Part shown: positions 14,505 through 24,592 of the stretch, piece by piece | Position numbering within the stretch: position 1 is the stretch's first letter | How the letters are laid out: the number at the start of each line of letters is the position of its first letter | Assembly: GCA_013368315.1 (NCBI GenBank) | Contig: JAACJM010000064.1 | Span: forward strand, 186,001-250,000 | Length of the DNA: 64,000 nucleotides | Source: Tetrapyrgos nigripes | Lineage: Eukaryota > Basidiomycota > Agaricomycetes > Agaricales > Campanellaceae | Reading direction: 5' to 3' | Made by a program: the position numbers and the translations under genes | Notes under the pieces: generated by a model | Databases searched by the model: none | What the model saw: the letters and a program-made list of their open reading frames with translations, nothing else | Told to the model about the DNA's origin: nothing

Positions 14505-17500
14505 TTACACTTCAAATATAGTTTTATGCAACCCTTTCATCAAAATCTCGCGCAGTTCATCAGGTTCCAGGTCAGTAGTTGTGATCCCATCCCGGAATCC
14601 ATCAGTTTCAGTACAGTACTTTTTGTTGTTCTCTTCTCCCATCTCCGAGGATTTGGCAACCCAACTTTTACAGAAGTCCAGCCTGTCGTCACTATACAAG
14701 TGCTTCAAAATCTGCAAGACTTCCATTAAAACAGTAGACATTCGAAACCTTTTGTCAGTGTCGGTCTCCTTGCTGGATGAAAAAACGCGTTCACAGGGAA
14801 CAGCTGACGCTTGTGCGGGAAGCACATCGAGTGCCAGTCGAAAAAGACTTGGAAAATCTCTTTGCCGTAGTTTCTACAAGTAAATGAGTAATTGGTTTAG
14901 TAAAAGATTGGACAAGAAATACTTACATCGTCCCAAAACCGAATAAGATCAACGCTACCCTTCAATATCCCATCTGATACCCAAGAACGCAATTCAGCCT
15001 CTGCTAACTGACAATCCTCGGCAATAGCTTGAATTTCGCAGTCTTCTTCACCCAAACTGGTGTCAATAACTTGCTCTAGTTCTTCTGGGATCTCAGACAG
15101 CGATCCATTCGAAGATGTAAGGGAAAGAGAGGCAGAAGAAGTGCGAGATAGTGTTTGGAGGGATTCAGTGAATTGATCGAGGTAGTCGAAGCCAGACTGT
15201 AGTGCCCACGCTGCATCAGAACCACCAATATCCACTGTAACTTGTCCAGGAGTCTTGGTTCTAATCTTCTTGTGCCTGATTGAGGTCCTATGCTTCGTCA
15301 TCTAAAAATCCATCAGAGCTTAAAGATTCCTCACTGCATTTTCATACTTACCACGTCCAGGATTGCAGTCTTGGCATTGGAGATATCTTCTGTGTTCCAT
15401 TGTTCTTCAATCCATGTTAGCTTAGAAGTTGGATTGATAACTAAAGGCTCAAATCAACAATCATGGACAGAGAGATATGAAATAAGCTCTTACAAAGTGC
15501 AAATGCATACATGTGCATTGATCGAGCCTTATCAACATACTCGTAGATCTTTCCGAGTGAAGAATCTATCATATGGGACAGCTTTGGGAGAACAATCTTG
15601 AGTGTCTTGAGGTTTAAGATAAGTCTCTCGTACAGTGGGAGTACATCAGCAAGTGTTGGTGTCTTCTCGCTAGATACAATCTCTTGAATAACATGAAAGG
15701 TCTTGAGGTACAAGCGAATGTCATTGAGAACAGTTATCTCAGAGTTCTTGAGTAGAAGTGAGCAGATCTCTTCATTCTCAGGAAGCTGTGAAAACTCTTG
15801 AATTGCCTGTGATGCCTCTGTATTAGAGGCGAGAGTACTTGGATCTTAATGAAAACTCACTGGATACAATGATAGCATGTGATCAATCATTAAAAACACA
15901 GAAGACCACCGAGTGTCAACATCACGCAGCAGCACAACAACCTTGATCACATTCTCTTCATCATCCTCTGTAATTTTTACACCTGCCTCCTCCTTGGCCT
16001 TCAAGTCAGCCTCACATATTTCGATAATGGTTTTCTGTAAGGTTGAACACCACTTTCCTGAAGCTCGACAGGCATTGACAAGTTTTCGAACCTTGACAAT
16101 TGAATCAACACTCCAATGTGGCAAGATAATCAATGGATCTGCGAACCTTTGCAATCAAATCCACTTTCAATGCAATGAGATAATCAGTGGGAATCTCTTC
16201 GGACATTGAAGATGGCATGAATTCGACAGTATCTTCAGGATTAACGCCATCTGCATCGTCGAATCCCTGGAGCTCAGTGTATGTGAGTCGAGACAGGCTG
16301 GTCTTCACTGCTATGTTAATGATGTGAGGGAAGCAGCTGTTGATCAGATCAGAATCAGTCATAGATTGACTCAACACATTGAATGTTTCGTGCATTTAAA
16401 CATACCGTATCTGATTTCCCTCAGCTGAAAATTCTACTCCTGTTCCTTGGAGCATGTGTTCAAGGGCTCGCATCATAGTATTATTATTCGAAGCATTATC
16501 CAGCGTGATCCTGCCAACCTATAAAGAAAAACTTGTTTGAGTATTAAAAATTGGTAAATTAGAGCTGAACATGCCCTGCTCGCAATTCCCAGCTCACTGA
16601 GTACTGCGAAAAAGTACTTGGCCATCGTTTCATCGTCATGACTCTCTCCCACATGTCGGAATGCAATCAGTCAAGATTTCATGACCAGATGACCATTCAG
16701 GCAGAGCATGTAATGTGCTGTCACTGCCATATAGCCTTCAAGATTACCTCGAGACCACATATCTGAGGTAAAATGAATATGACCCTCTGAGTTCTGGTTA
16801 ATAGAAATAAAAATTTGTTCAGAAGCATAAAATATGAATGGCATACCTGCAGTTCAGCCTTGATATTCGAAAATTCAGATTCAAACTGGGCAAATATCAA
16901 TTCCAAAAGCTTCATGCAATGTGGAATGTCTCCCGGAGCCAGATTGAGTCCAATGTATGCGAGAACATCACAAAATTCCAGACATTCAACGACATTTATT
17001 GACTGCTAAGGGAATCAGAAACAACAAAGGAAACACCACAGGTGTGATCACTTACCTGATCATCAACTACGATCCACCACAGCAATAGATCCATGAAGAC
17101 TTTGGGAGAAAACTCTTCACCTGGCTGACAAAAGTACTTGGAAGTTGAAAAATCACCTGTGGAATCTACAGAATCCCATCCCTTGAGCTTGAACTCCTGA
17201 ACAAATTCATCATAGATCTTTTTGTGATGCTCTGAGCCTGTGAGATGTCGACGAATATTTCTGGTAATCCTACCATCAGAGTTCTTGAATATGCCCTGAT
17301 CTGTAGTCCTATAAAGAGGTCGTCATTAAGAATCTAGATTCAAAGATCAAACAGGGCTCACTCTGCTGGACACAGTTGACAAGCCAGATATTTGCTGTCC
17401 TGTGGCCTTTTCTTGAATGGTGACATGCTGGGATCAATGGTGGGAACAACGTGTGTGTTGGTAGGTACCATAAAATGCCAACAATCTGTGGCGGCGCGTC

Positions 17501-17690
17501 CTGAGTCCAATCTGGCCTGTTTTTTTTTGCACAGACTTGAAAATAGCAGAATCAAAAGCAGTAGGTATGGGACCAGCACCAACCATGGAAGCAGTAGGAG
17601 TTGGAGCAATAGAAGGAGCAATGGAACAATGATTTTCCTTTTCAGAGGCAGCTCGAGAGCAGACATTCCAAGAACTTTCAGCATCCAAGC
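14505..17690 (-). pseudogene. hAT transposase, copy 1 (decayed)
   Basis: Multi-exon transposase on the minus strand. The N-terminal part (about 17690-17358) has a BED-like zinc finger exon with YLACQLCPAE. The central catalytic part includes LLRDVDTRWSSVFLMIDHM near 15900 and HIINIAVKTSLSRLTY near 16300. The C-terminal hAT dimerisation region (14825-14505) has ASAVPCERVFSSSKETDTD. Compared with copy 2 it has an in-frame TGA at 16671-16673, where copy 2 reads Arg in KSRLIAFR. It also shows a frame break at the T run near 17519-17527 in the zinc-finger exon. The protein would excise and reinsert the element, but this copy looks inactive. Exact splice sites were not all resolved. Confidence 0.8.
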
Positions 17691-18202
17691 TAGAAGAAGA
17701 TCACTTTGTACCTCAAGACATTGAATTTGCATTGTTTTGTGCCTGTAAAATGGGGGCTCGTGCAGCAGGAGGCTGGTAATGTATGAAATTGACTGGAGTA
17801 GAATTAGGGGTAACTGGTGTGAAGACTTGAGAAGATGACTGTGAATGATCTGAAGTGGGTGGATAGTATGGCCATCTGTAATAGTGTGCTGGGTGTGGAT
17901 ATGAATGATGTTGGGGTGCATAGTATGGCGGCTGAAATTGTGTGGGAGTAGGGGGTGATGGAACAGCAGAATGAAATATGGCGGGGTCAGGAGGGTAGTC
18001 TGGACTCTGTGGAGAGTTTGCTGCATTCTAACTACAATTTGGTGTGGAAGGAGGGTTTCCTTGGTGACTCATGGGTGCCAGTACTTGAAAAAACGTACCT
18101 CAGGCCTCTCCTTTAAACCTCAAATTTAGGGCAGGTGAAAAGGTAAAACACAAAAAGAAATTAGCGAGTAACCATGATACATATTTGATTTTCATAAATA
18201 AA

Positions 18203-18948
18203 AGAGAGCTTGCGCAGAGCCACCAGAAGCCATGTGTGGCTTAGTAAGCGTGCACAGAGCAGTTGGCTCGAAGTTGTGTGTGCAACCCAAATGTGCTCGT
18301 CAGTCCAACAACTGCTATTCCTTCTCTTCTATCCTCATTTCGCATCACAACCAAGACCTCAGGTAACTAGTCACACAGCCCCAAGCACCATGGTACTCTA
18401 GGACACATCAGGAGTATGGCAGGAACATTTGGCAGCTTTCATTAGGATACGCAGGTGTGTATGCTGCTTTCTGCATACTTTTTAGGTCTAAATTTGATTT
18501 AGGGCTACCTAGAATGGTCCAGTCTCCTGCATATCTGAGCTGGCTCCAAAAATAATGCTGTTATCCATGCCCCCTCACCACCCTGTGCTTTCTCTCCACA
18601 TATCCTCACCTGCTGCTCTCCTCTTTTTATCAGACATACTGTCTGACCCCAGCATCTTTTCCAGTTCATCTGTTTGTTGAGAAAAGCTCGTCATTCCTCT
18701 CACAAGCTCTCATAGTTCATATATGTCAAATCTCTGTTGCACTAGTTTTTGTACATCATATCCTGGTTTTTTTGTGCTCAGACTATTCCTGGATGCTCCC
18801 TCCATTACTTCCTATGCTTGTTTCTCATGTACTCACTGTAGGTACCTCAATATACACTTTGCAGCTTGCACACACGATTTTGAGCCATCCACTCTGCACA
18901 TGCTTACTAAGCCACACGTGGCTTCTGGTGGCTCTGCGCAAGCTCTCT
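18203..18948. mobile_element. foldback MITE nested in hAT copy 1
   Basis: A 746-bp block bounded by long imperfect inverted repeats of about 85 bp. The left arm starts AGAGAGCTTGCGCAGAGCC and the right arm is its complement ending GGCTCTGCGCAAGCTCTCT. The first 45 bp or so differ at only a few positions. There is no coding capacity inside. A target duplication is not clear because the flanks are A-rich. It lies upstream of the hAT transposase, in the element's non-coding end. Confidence 0.7.
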
Positions 18949-20773
18949 AAAACATTTGAAGATGTGGCTACTATGACAAGAGGATGAAGAGCTCAGTGGG
19001 AGGAGATGAACAGGTTCAAGTCAAGAGCAATATCTTCAACTTCAGTCGGAGATATTGGGGTCAGAAGACAGAGAGGAGCGAGACGAGAAATAAAGTAATT
19101 GTGATAGTGTACACTTATCACAGTGGCGGTGGTGGTAGCACATTGAGGTCAAGATGCGACCGTCAATGCGTACATTGAGGTGGCTGAAACTACACTCTGT
19201 GTCGAGCTACCAAATATAGTAACAGGTCTGACCTGGGCCAAGCTCGCCAAACAGGTCGCTCAACCCACAGCAACACTAGACCTGGTGACGAGGGTCAGAC
19301 GACTGAAGACTATCAGCATCAGGGCAGTTAAATGGATACCCAGCCGATATGAGTAGTACAGTATACTCTGTAATAACACATACCCCAAGGTTACAGACCC
19401 AAGGTATGCGCTATGGGAGAGTATGTGCTAAGAGGGAGTCTGATAAAATTGAACCCAAATCGGCTAATGCAGACAAGATTACTATTTTATCATATTTTAC
19501 ATTACTTTAGTACCTACGCAGAAGAGAAGAAATCAGTAATTTGTGTGTCTACCATGTTTTCAGTCTCCAAACGAGTCTGAGATCCGAAAGAAGCAAGGAT
19601 GGCCTCTATTTTCCAAGCATATGGATCCTCCATGCTACAAACAAATTCCTGAATGATGGACACAGCCTGTAGAGCCTCGCAACAACTAGGGTGAGGCTGT
19701 ACAGGAGCGTCATTGTCAACATCATCGTCACTGCCATTAATTTCAGCCAACTCCTAGGCATCCTTAGACCTTGTTATGGCGTCGTAAATTCCCTTTTCCA
19801 AGTTGTTGTCCTCATCCATGTAGTTGAGCTCCTTTTCTGGGTTCAAAAGAGACTCGATCGTCATCCTGTTACGCCTTTGGAGAGCCCCAGTGGCCTGGAG
19901 AGTATCAAGAGTCTTGTTGAGCTCAGCTTCAACATGAGAAACAGTATTATTTCTGGAAGAAGTGTCGAGAAGAGAGGAGATGGGAAGTGAGACTGGCTCA
20001 GAAACAGCAACAGTGTTGGAAGAATCCAGGAGGATACCAGCCTTACAAAAGCAGTTGGCTATTGTTGTACAATCAACTGCCTTCCAGGCCTCGTCAGCGA
20101 TGCGCATTGCTTCAAGCTGGTTGATATCATAGATTTGGGAAGGGGTAGTACCAGAGTCATATAGGTCAATAGCTCATTGGAAGTAACGACAACAGTAGTG
20201 AGCCTTGAAGGTGCAAATGATGCCTTGGTCACCAGGTTGGACATGTGCCATTAAGTTAGGCTCAAAGTTGATGACCCAGATGCACTCGAGGTTGTCAGGA
20301 GGAATATGACCAGAGAAGTTGTCCTGAAGGAGAAGAATCTTTCTATTCTTCTCCTTCAATTTACGATCCCATTCCCTAATCCATTCCTGATAAAAGACAG
20401 CAGTCATCCATGCCTTGGCATTGTTACGATACCTAAAGCCAAGCTGGACACCACTTTTGTTTCCAAAAGCACAAGGCTTGTTGGCCTTCCCAATGATGAA
20501 AGCCTCCAACTTTTCAGAACCATCTGCATTTGCTGTGAGAGCATACGTCAAACGAACTTTGTTCCCTTTCACACCAGAATGACTTTGATCTGCCAGCCCA
20601 GAGTCAGGAGGCATGCTAAAACTGGGTTAAACTTCATCTCTTCTCTGCAAAAAGCAGATACGCACGCATAGAAAAGCCCAGTCTCATCCATATTGAAGAT
20701 ATCCTTCAACCTATATCCATACTCCCAAATGAGCTGCTGGATCCTTTTCCACTCAGCCTTGACAACTTCAGGA

Positions 20774-20998
20774 TGTTGAATTTAACGTTCGAAAGAAATC
20801 GAGAGAGAGAATTTCCGAGCAACAAAAAGGTGAATTCAAATAGGCAGGGAACCCGTGGCAAGCGCACAACGTTCCCAAATCGTACATCAGTATATAAGAT
20901 ATGTAAATAGGGGTTTTCTTAATTAATCGTACAATACTTAGGGGTGTCGATGTATCACCGAGCTTCCGAGCTCATCAACGGAAACTCCAAATCCAACA
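20774..20998 (-). repeat. 3' LTR of the gag-only element
   Basis: 225 bp, TGTTG...CAACA, near-identical to 22124-22348. Because gag is on the minus strand, this is the downstream LTR. Confidence 0.9.
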
Positions 20999-21064
20999 CA
21001 CCCCCGTGAGCGAAGGAAGCGAGCAATACTTCGTCATACACCCCCGGAATGTGTAAGGAATTCA

Positions 21065-21937
21065 TCAATAAGCATAGTCGTCATCTTCTGCTTCATCTTC
21101 CGCTTCAACAACCATCATCGCCCTTCCCGAGCCCTTCCTCGACTCAAGCCATTTCTTCCGCTTCTCACAATTCTCCTTGTAATGCCCTTTTTCGTCACAG
21201 AACCAACAAGTAATTTGTTCAACTGGGAGGGAAGCTTTGTTAACACCGAGAGCAACATTGTATTGAAGGTCTTTCGGGTTTGTTGTTGTAGTTGTCTGTG
21301 GGGTTGGGGAATCACGAGAGAGCTGGCGAGTTTCTTCGGCTAAAAGTCGGGTTGTAACATGATCAAGTGTGAGTTCGTGGGGTGGAGTATCATCGAAATT
21401 AATGATGAGAGAGTCGTAAGAAGGAGGGAGACCCATGGTAAGTCCAAGGATGATATCCAGGTCAGGAACTTTCAGACCAGCCTCCTGCATTTCAAAAGCC
21501 TGACTCTTCACCTCTCCAATCCAAGCAGACATCTTCTGACCCTTCTCCTTTTTCATCGTCAAAAATTTGCGCTTGAGGGACAAGAATGCGGCAAATCCAC
21601 GAGCGCAGTGAACGGCCTTCAAGTCCTCCCAAACAACAAGCGGATCCTTGCTGCGCATATGAGAAAGCTGTCCCGGCTCAACTCGAAGAATCATCTCAGC
21701 GCGTGCCTGCGCCATTTTTGTCGTCGATCGTGCATTCAACCTTTGTTCCGAATCCGCCTCTATGTCCTCCAGCTTCCGCGGCTTCCCTTTATCATCAACC
21801 TGGTCAATCATGACCTCAACGACGTCATTCCATAGTTCCTTTCGGATAAGCTCGGCCTCCATGCGCATAGACCAAGCGGCATAGTTCGAGTCATTGAGTT
21901 TGGCAAAGCGAGGGGTGGAAGAGGAGTCGTCAGACAT
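21065..21937 (-). CDS. gag-like protein with CCHC zinc knuckle
   Basis: 290 aa, intact. ATG at 21937 opens MSDDSSSTPRFAKLND; the frame is also open upstream but this is the first sensible Met outside the LTR. The N-terminal half matches the Copia gag/UBN2 type (SNYAAWSMRMEAEL near residue 18, then a helical core with SHMRSKDPLVVWEDLKAVH). Near the C terminus is a zinc knuckle, CWFCDEKGHYKENC (CX2CX4HX4C), followed by an acidic tail. The product would package element RNA, but the enzymes must come from another element. It is the only apparently intact transposon gene in the window. Confidence 0.88.
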   Translation of the reverse strand: MSDDSSSTPRFAKLNDSNYAAWSMRMEAELIRKELWNDVVEVMIDQVDDKGKPRKLEDIEADSEQRLNARSTTKMAQARAEMILRVEPGQLSHMRSKDPLVVWEDLKAVHCARGFAAFLSLKRKFLTMKKEKGQKMSAWIGEVKSQAFEMQEAGLKVPDLDIILGLTMGLPPSYDSLIINFDDTPPHELTLDHVTTRLLAEETRQLSRDSPTPQTTTTTNPKDLQYNVALGVNKASLPVEQITCWFCDEKGHYKENCEKRKKWLESRKGSGRAMMVVEAEDEAEDDDYAY

Positions 21938-22123
21938 AGTGAAGGTGGTAGGTCTTTGTCGTCGTCCGTGAATTCGTCTGTTCGTCAATAGAGAGTCGTC
22001 AATGTACAGTGTTCGTCGGCTGTACAGATAGGGGTTCGTCGTTATAGGACTAGACAGTTGCTGGTCGTCGAAGCAAGGGCCTAGAACGGTGAGCGTAAGG
22101 TAAGGGTTGTGCCTGTGCACTTG

Positions 22124-22348
22124 TGTTGAATTTAACGTTCGAAAGAAATCGAGAGAGAGAATTTCCGAGCAACAAAAAGGTGAATTCAAATAGGCAGGGA
22201 ACCCGTGGCAAGCGCACGACATTTCCAAATCATACATCAGTATATAAGATATGTTAATAGGGGTTTTCTTAATTAATCGTACAATACTTAGGGGTGTCGA
22301 TGTATCACCGAGCTTCCGAGCTCATCAACGGAAACTCCAAATCCAACA
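22124..22348 (-). repeat. 5' LTR of the gag-only element
   Basis: 225-bp partner of 20774-20998; holds the presumed promoter for the minus-strand gag transcript. The primer-binding site would be the sequence just inside (CAAGTGCACAGGCAC on the minus strand), which I could not assign to a tRNA. Confidence 0.88.
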
Positions 22349-23405
22349 CAGGAGAGGCTGATGCTGCTTCTCTGGGCCTTTTAAAGTTTTTTAGATTGTG
22401 CTGGTCCTTAAAACTTGTCAGCCAACCATCGCTCAAGGTCAGCCTATCATCCTGCGGTATCCCACATAGGTCTGTGAACACTGTCCACTTTCGACAAAGA
22501 ACCTCGCCAGTCAAGTTAATTTTGTCGCACATAGCTTTCAAAACCCATAGGTCCATCATCTCTGTCACGTCTGGATGCTGAGTCTGATGTGCGCTTTGTT
22601 TTGGTTCCAGCGCTAGTGTCCTCCGCATAACGCTTGTGCCATTTTTGCTCATCCTTCAACCATGCTGAGATTCTGGGCTGCTTCAACTTCAAGTTCAGGT
22701 ATTTCTTGTCAAAGTGTTTGGCAGTTTTTGTCTGGTTTCCACCACTGTGCTCATGGAACCAATCAAGGATCTCAATATGCTGGGCGACAGTAGCAATTTC
22801 TTTGTGTTCAAATTCTGGTGCCTTTTCCTTCACCTGCTTCTTGGTGCCCTGGTTTGTTTCCATCTTGGTGGGACCTGTCAACAGCATGTCAAAACCATAA
22901 ATCAATGTAAAGGTTGGTTGACGTACACTTTCTTTTCTTTGACACGTCGTCACTGCTTTTGATGCCAGCAAGCTCCTTCAAATTCACAACAATAGCCTTC
23001 TCCGTTGTATCCAGCTGCTCAAGAGCACTCTCGTAATCTGAGGCTTTCTCCAAATTTTCAACAACCAGTGTCTTGTCCACAATATTTCCGTCATTGTCAA
23101 GCCATTCCTCTTCTTCCTCTGTGATCTTCTCCTTGGATGCCAGCCTAGCGGTGAGATCCTTTCTTTTTGCATCAATGTGTTTCTCGAGTTTGGATAGACC
23201 TTTTTTCAAGGCCGCCAGAGGTTCAAGAGGCATGTGGGAGGCGACGAGAGGGGACTCAGGGTCAATAAATCATGGTAAAATAGATTTTTCAGTCACTTCT
23301 CTATAGTAAGCGTAAAATTTCTCAAATCTGCTCCAAGTAAGAGGTCTGTGCACCTTCCATATAAGGAAGGTATGTGCTATGGTCTGGCCAAATGGGTATG
23401 CACTA

Positions 23406-23461
23406 CTCGGATTTGATCAAAGCAGACTGGAAGTTGTGAGGCAGTCAGTGAAGGCTTCAGG
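23406..23461 (+). pseudogene. GMC oxidoreductase 3' end fragment (56-bp exact copy)
   Basis: An exact 56-bp copy of 13671-13726, covering the last codons, the stop and the start of the 3' flank of the intact GMC gene. A further diverged stretch follows to about 23495 and matches 13765-13795 after a deletion. It directly abuts the right edge of the pogo-like element. Confidence 0.8.
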
Positions 23462-23789
23462 CCACGCCTTCCAACTCTACATCCAGGAATATCATATTTA
23501 TAGTTATCTATTCTGATAATAGTATTTGTTGGCTTGAGGGAGATACAGTAAACCAAAGCAGAGGATACGACGCGGTCAACTAACACTTCCGAATTTGTCG
23601 GCAGAGCAACTCTCTTGTCTACTCTTCTGTGTCCCTGACCCAAGTAGCATTGTCTCGTTTGGCACAAGTCTTATGTCCCTTCTCTCTCGTATGCTACATC
23701 CCTCCTCCTTTATTGTCCCTCGAAAGCTGATTGAGTGTAAACCGTCTCGCACAGAGTCCTGTTTTGCAAGGTTTCCTATTGGGAATCGG

Positions 23790-24097
23790 GATCCAGCGCA
23801 AACGCAACCACAGACGAGGAAATTGATGAGTATATTCGCGAGGATGCTGGTCCTAGTCACCATCCTATTGGTACTGTGGTTGACTCGGATTTGAAGTTGA
23901 AGGGTGCGGAAGCTGTTCGGATTGTTGATGGGTCTGCTGGTATGTTGGTTTAGAGAACCCAGGTGGGTTTAGATGTCTGTGTTGTTGGAGGGACGAGTAC
24001 TCACTTTGGTCTCAAAGCCATTTCCAGCTGCGCATACGCAGGCACTGATCTATATTATCCCAGAGAAGGCCTCGGATTTGATCAAGGCTGACCAGTG
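23790..24097 (+). pseudogene. GMC oxidoreductase C-terminal fragment
   Basis: Conceptual reading gives NATTDEEIDEYI, HHPIGTVVDSDLKLKGAEAVRIVD, then after a damaged intron FPAAHTQALIYIIPEKASDL and a stop. These parallel the last two exons of the intact gene at 11374-13704 but differ enough to be from a paralog. A block between the His motif and VDSD (the SAAMSPKGADWG part) is missing. No upstream exons are seen. Confidence 0.8.
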
Positions 24098-24592
24098 ACT
24101 GGAATCTCCAGGACCAATACTGATAGCTGTCTAGGGAAGAGGGCTGTGGACATTTGATGCAGTAGAATCATTGAATGAGCTTCCATGAGAAGACAAATAG
24201 GAACGACTATCTAGTAGGATTACAGGTACTAGCTTACATGGCCATGGACGCGTCTGTACACACTACTCATTTGAATTTCATTTCCCAATTGCAACCTAAC
24301 TGACTTCGAGCTGCCCCATGCTTTCGTAGTACTTAGTCTCTATGCCGACTGGCATATCTGCTTCTTTCTTCATCATGATATTACTGCTGCAAGAAGTCAG
24401 CTGAATTCATCTTTTCTTAGTTCATGAGTCTACGGTACTATCGGTGCTGACTCACTGCCCTAAGCTGTCCTACTGTTTGTGGGTAGTAGTTTCTTTTCAG
24501 CTATCATCTTTGCATCGTTCTCGGAGAGGTGCGCCGCAGAATCCTAACCACCCTTCTTTGAAGCTGACTCACTTCAACTCTGTAGCATCTGA
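24098..24592. other. intergenic, upstream of the HET gene
   Basis: About 490 bp with no open frame of interest. It must include the promoter of the HET-domain gene; no clear TATA element is visible. Confidence 0.4.

Larger units (their letters stand above)
14364..19278. mobile_element. hAT DNA transposon, copy 1 (4.9 kb)
   Basis: The ends are matching terminal inverted repeats: TAGTGTTGCTGCGGGTCGAG at the left, and the same with two C/T changes at the right. The element is flanked by 8-bp direct repeats, GACCTAGT (14356-14363) and GACCTGGT (19279-19286), one mismatch. An 8-bp duplication and TAGTG-type ends are typical of hAT elements. Inside is a minus-strand, intron-containing transposase and, at its 5' side, a nested foldback MITE. 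A second copy begins at 60478. Confidence 0.9.
20774..22348 (-). mobile_element. short LTR retroelement carrying only gag (non-autonomous, Copia-like)
   Basis: Two 225-bp LTRs (20774-20998 and 22124-22348), beginning TGTTGAA and ending CAACA, differ at about five positions. The whole is flanked by a perfect 5-bp duplication CAGGA (20769-20773 and 22349-22353). Between them is a minus-strand gag gene and no protease, integrase or reverse transcriptase. A purine-rich run (CACGGGGG on the minus strand) abuts the left LTR, as expected for a polypurine tract. The LTR similarity suggests a fairly recent insertion. Confidence 0.92.
19514..23233 (-). pseudogene. pogo-like DDE transposase, broken by an LTR insertion
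   Basis: Reads from ATG 23233 to a stop at 19514, excluding the insert 20774-22348. In order: an N-terminal charged segment (MPLEPLAALKKGLSKLEKHI), a CENP-B-type HTH (HFDKKYLNLKLKQPRISAWL), a second HTH (KINLTGEVLCRKW), then the DDE catalytic core with IFNMDETGLFYA, LLQDNFSGHIPP and MAHVQPGDQGII, and a tail ending QITDFFSSA. Removing the insert and one CAGGA target copy restores an open junction. Lesions: the insertion; a frame change near 22600; an in-frame TGA at 20174-20176; an in-frame TAG at 19754-19756. An intron near 20615-20667 is GT-AG. Family known to cut and paste at TA sites; this copy cannot make a full product. Confidence 0.85.
19340..23404. mobile_element. pogo/CENP-B-like (Tc1-mariner superfamily) element, split
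   Basis: Remains of a transposon coding for a DDE-1-type transposase on the minus strand, interrupted by an LTR element at 20774-22348. The outer limits are approximate. The left edge is near a CAGTATAC sequence around 19360; the right edge meets GMC-derived sequence at 23406. Convincing terminal inverted repeats and a TA duplication could not be fixed by eye. Confidence 0.6.
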
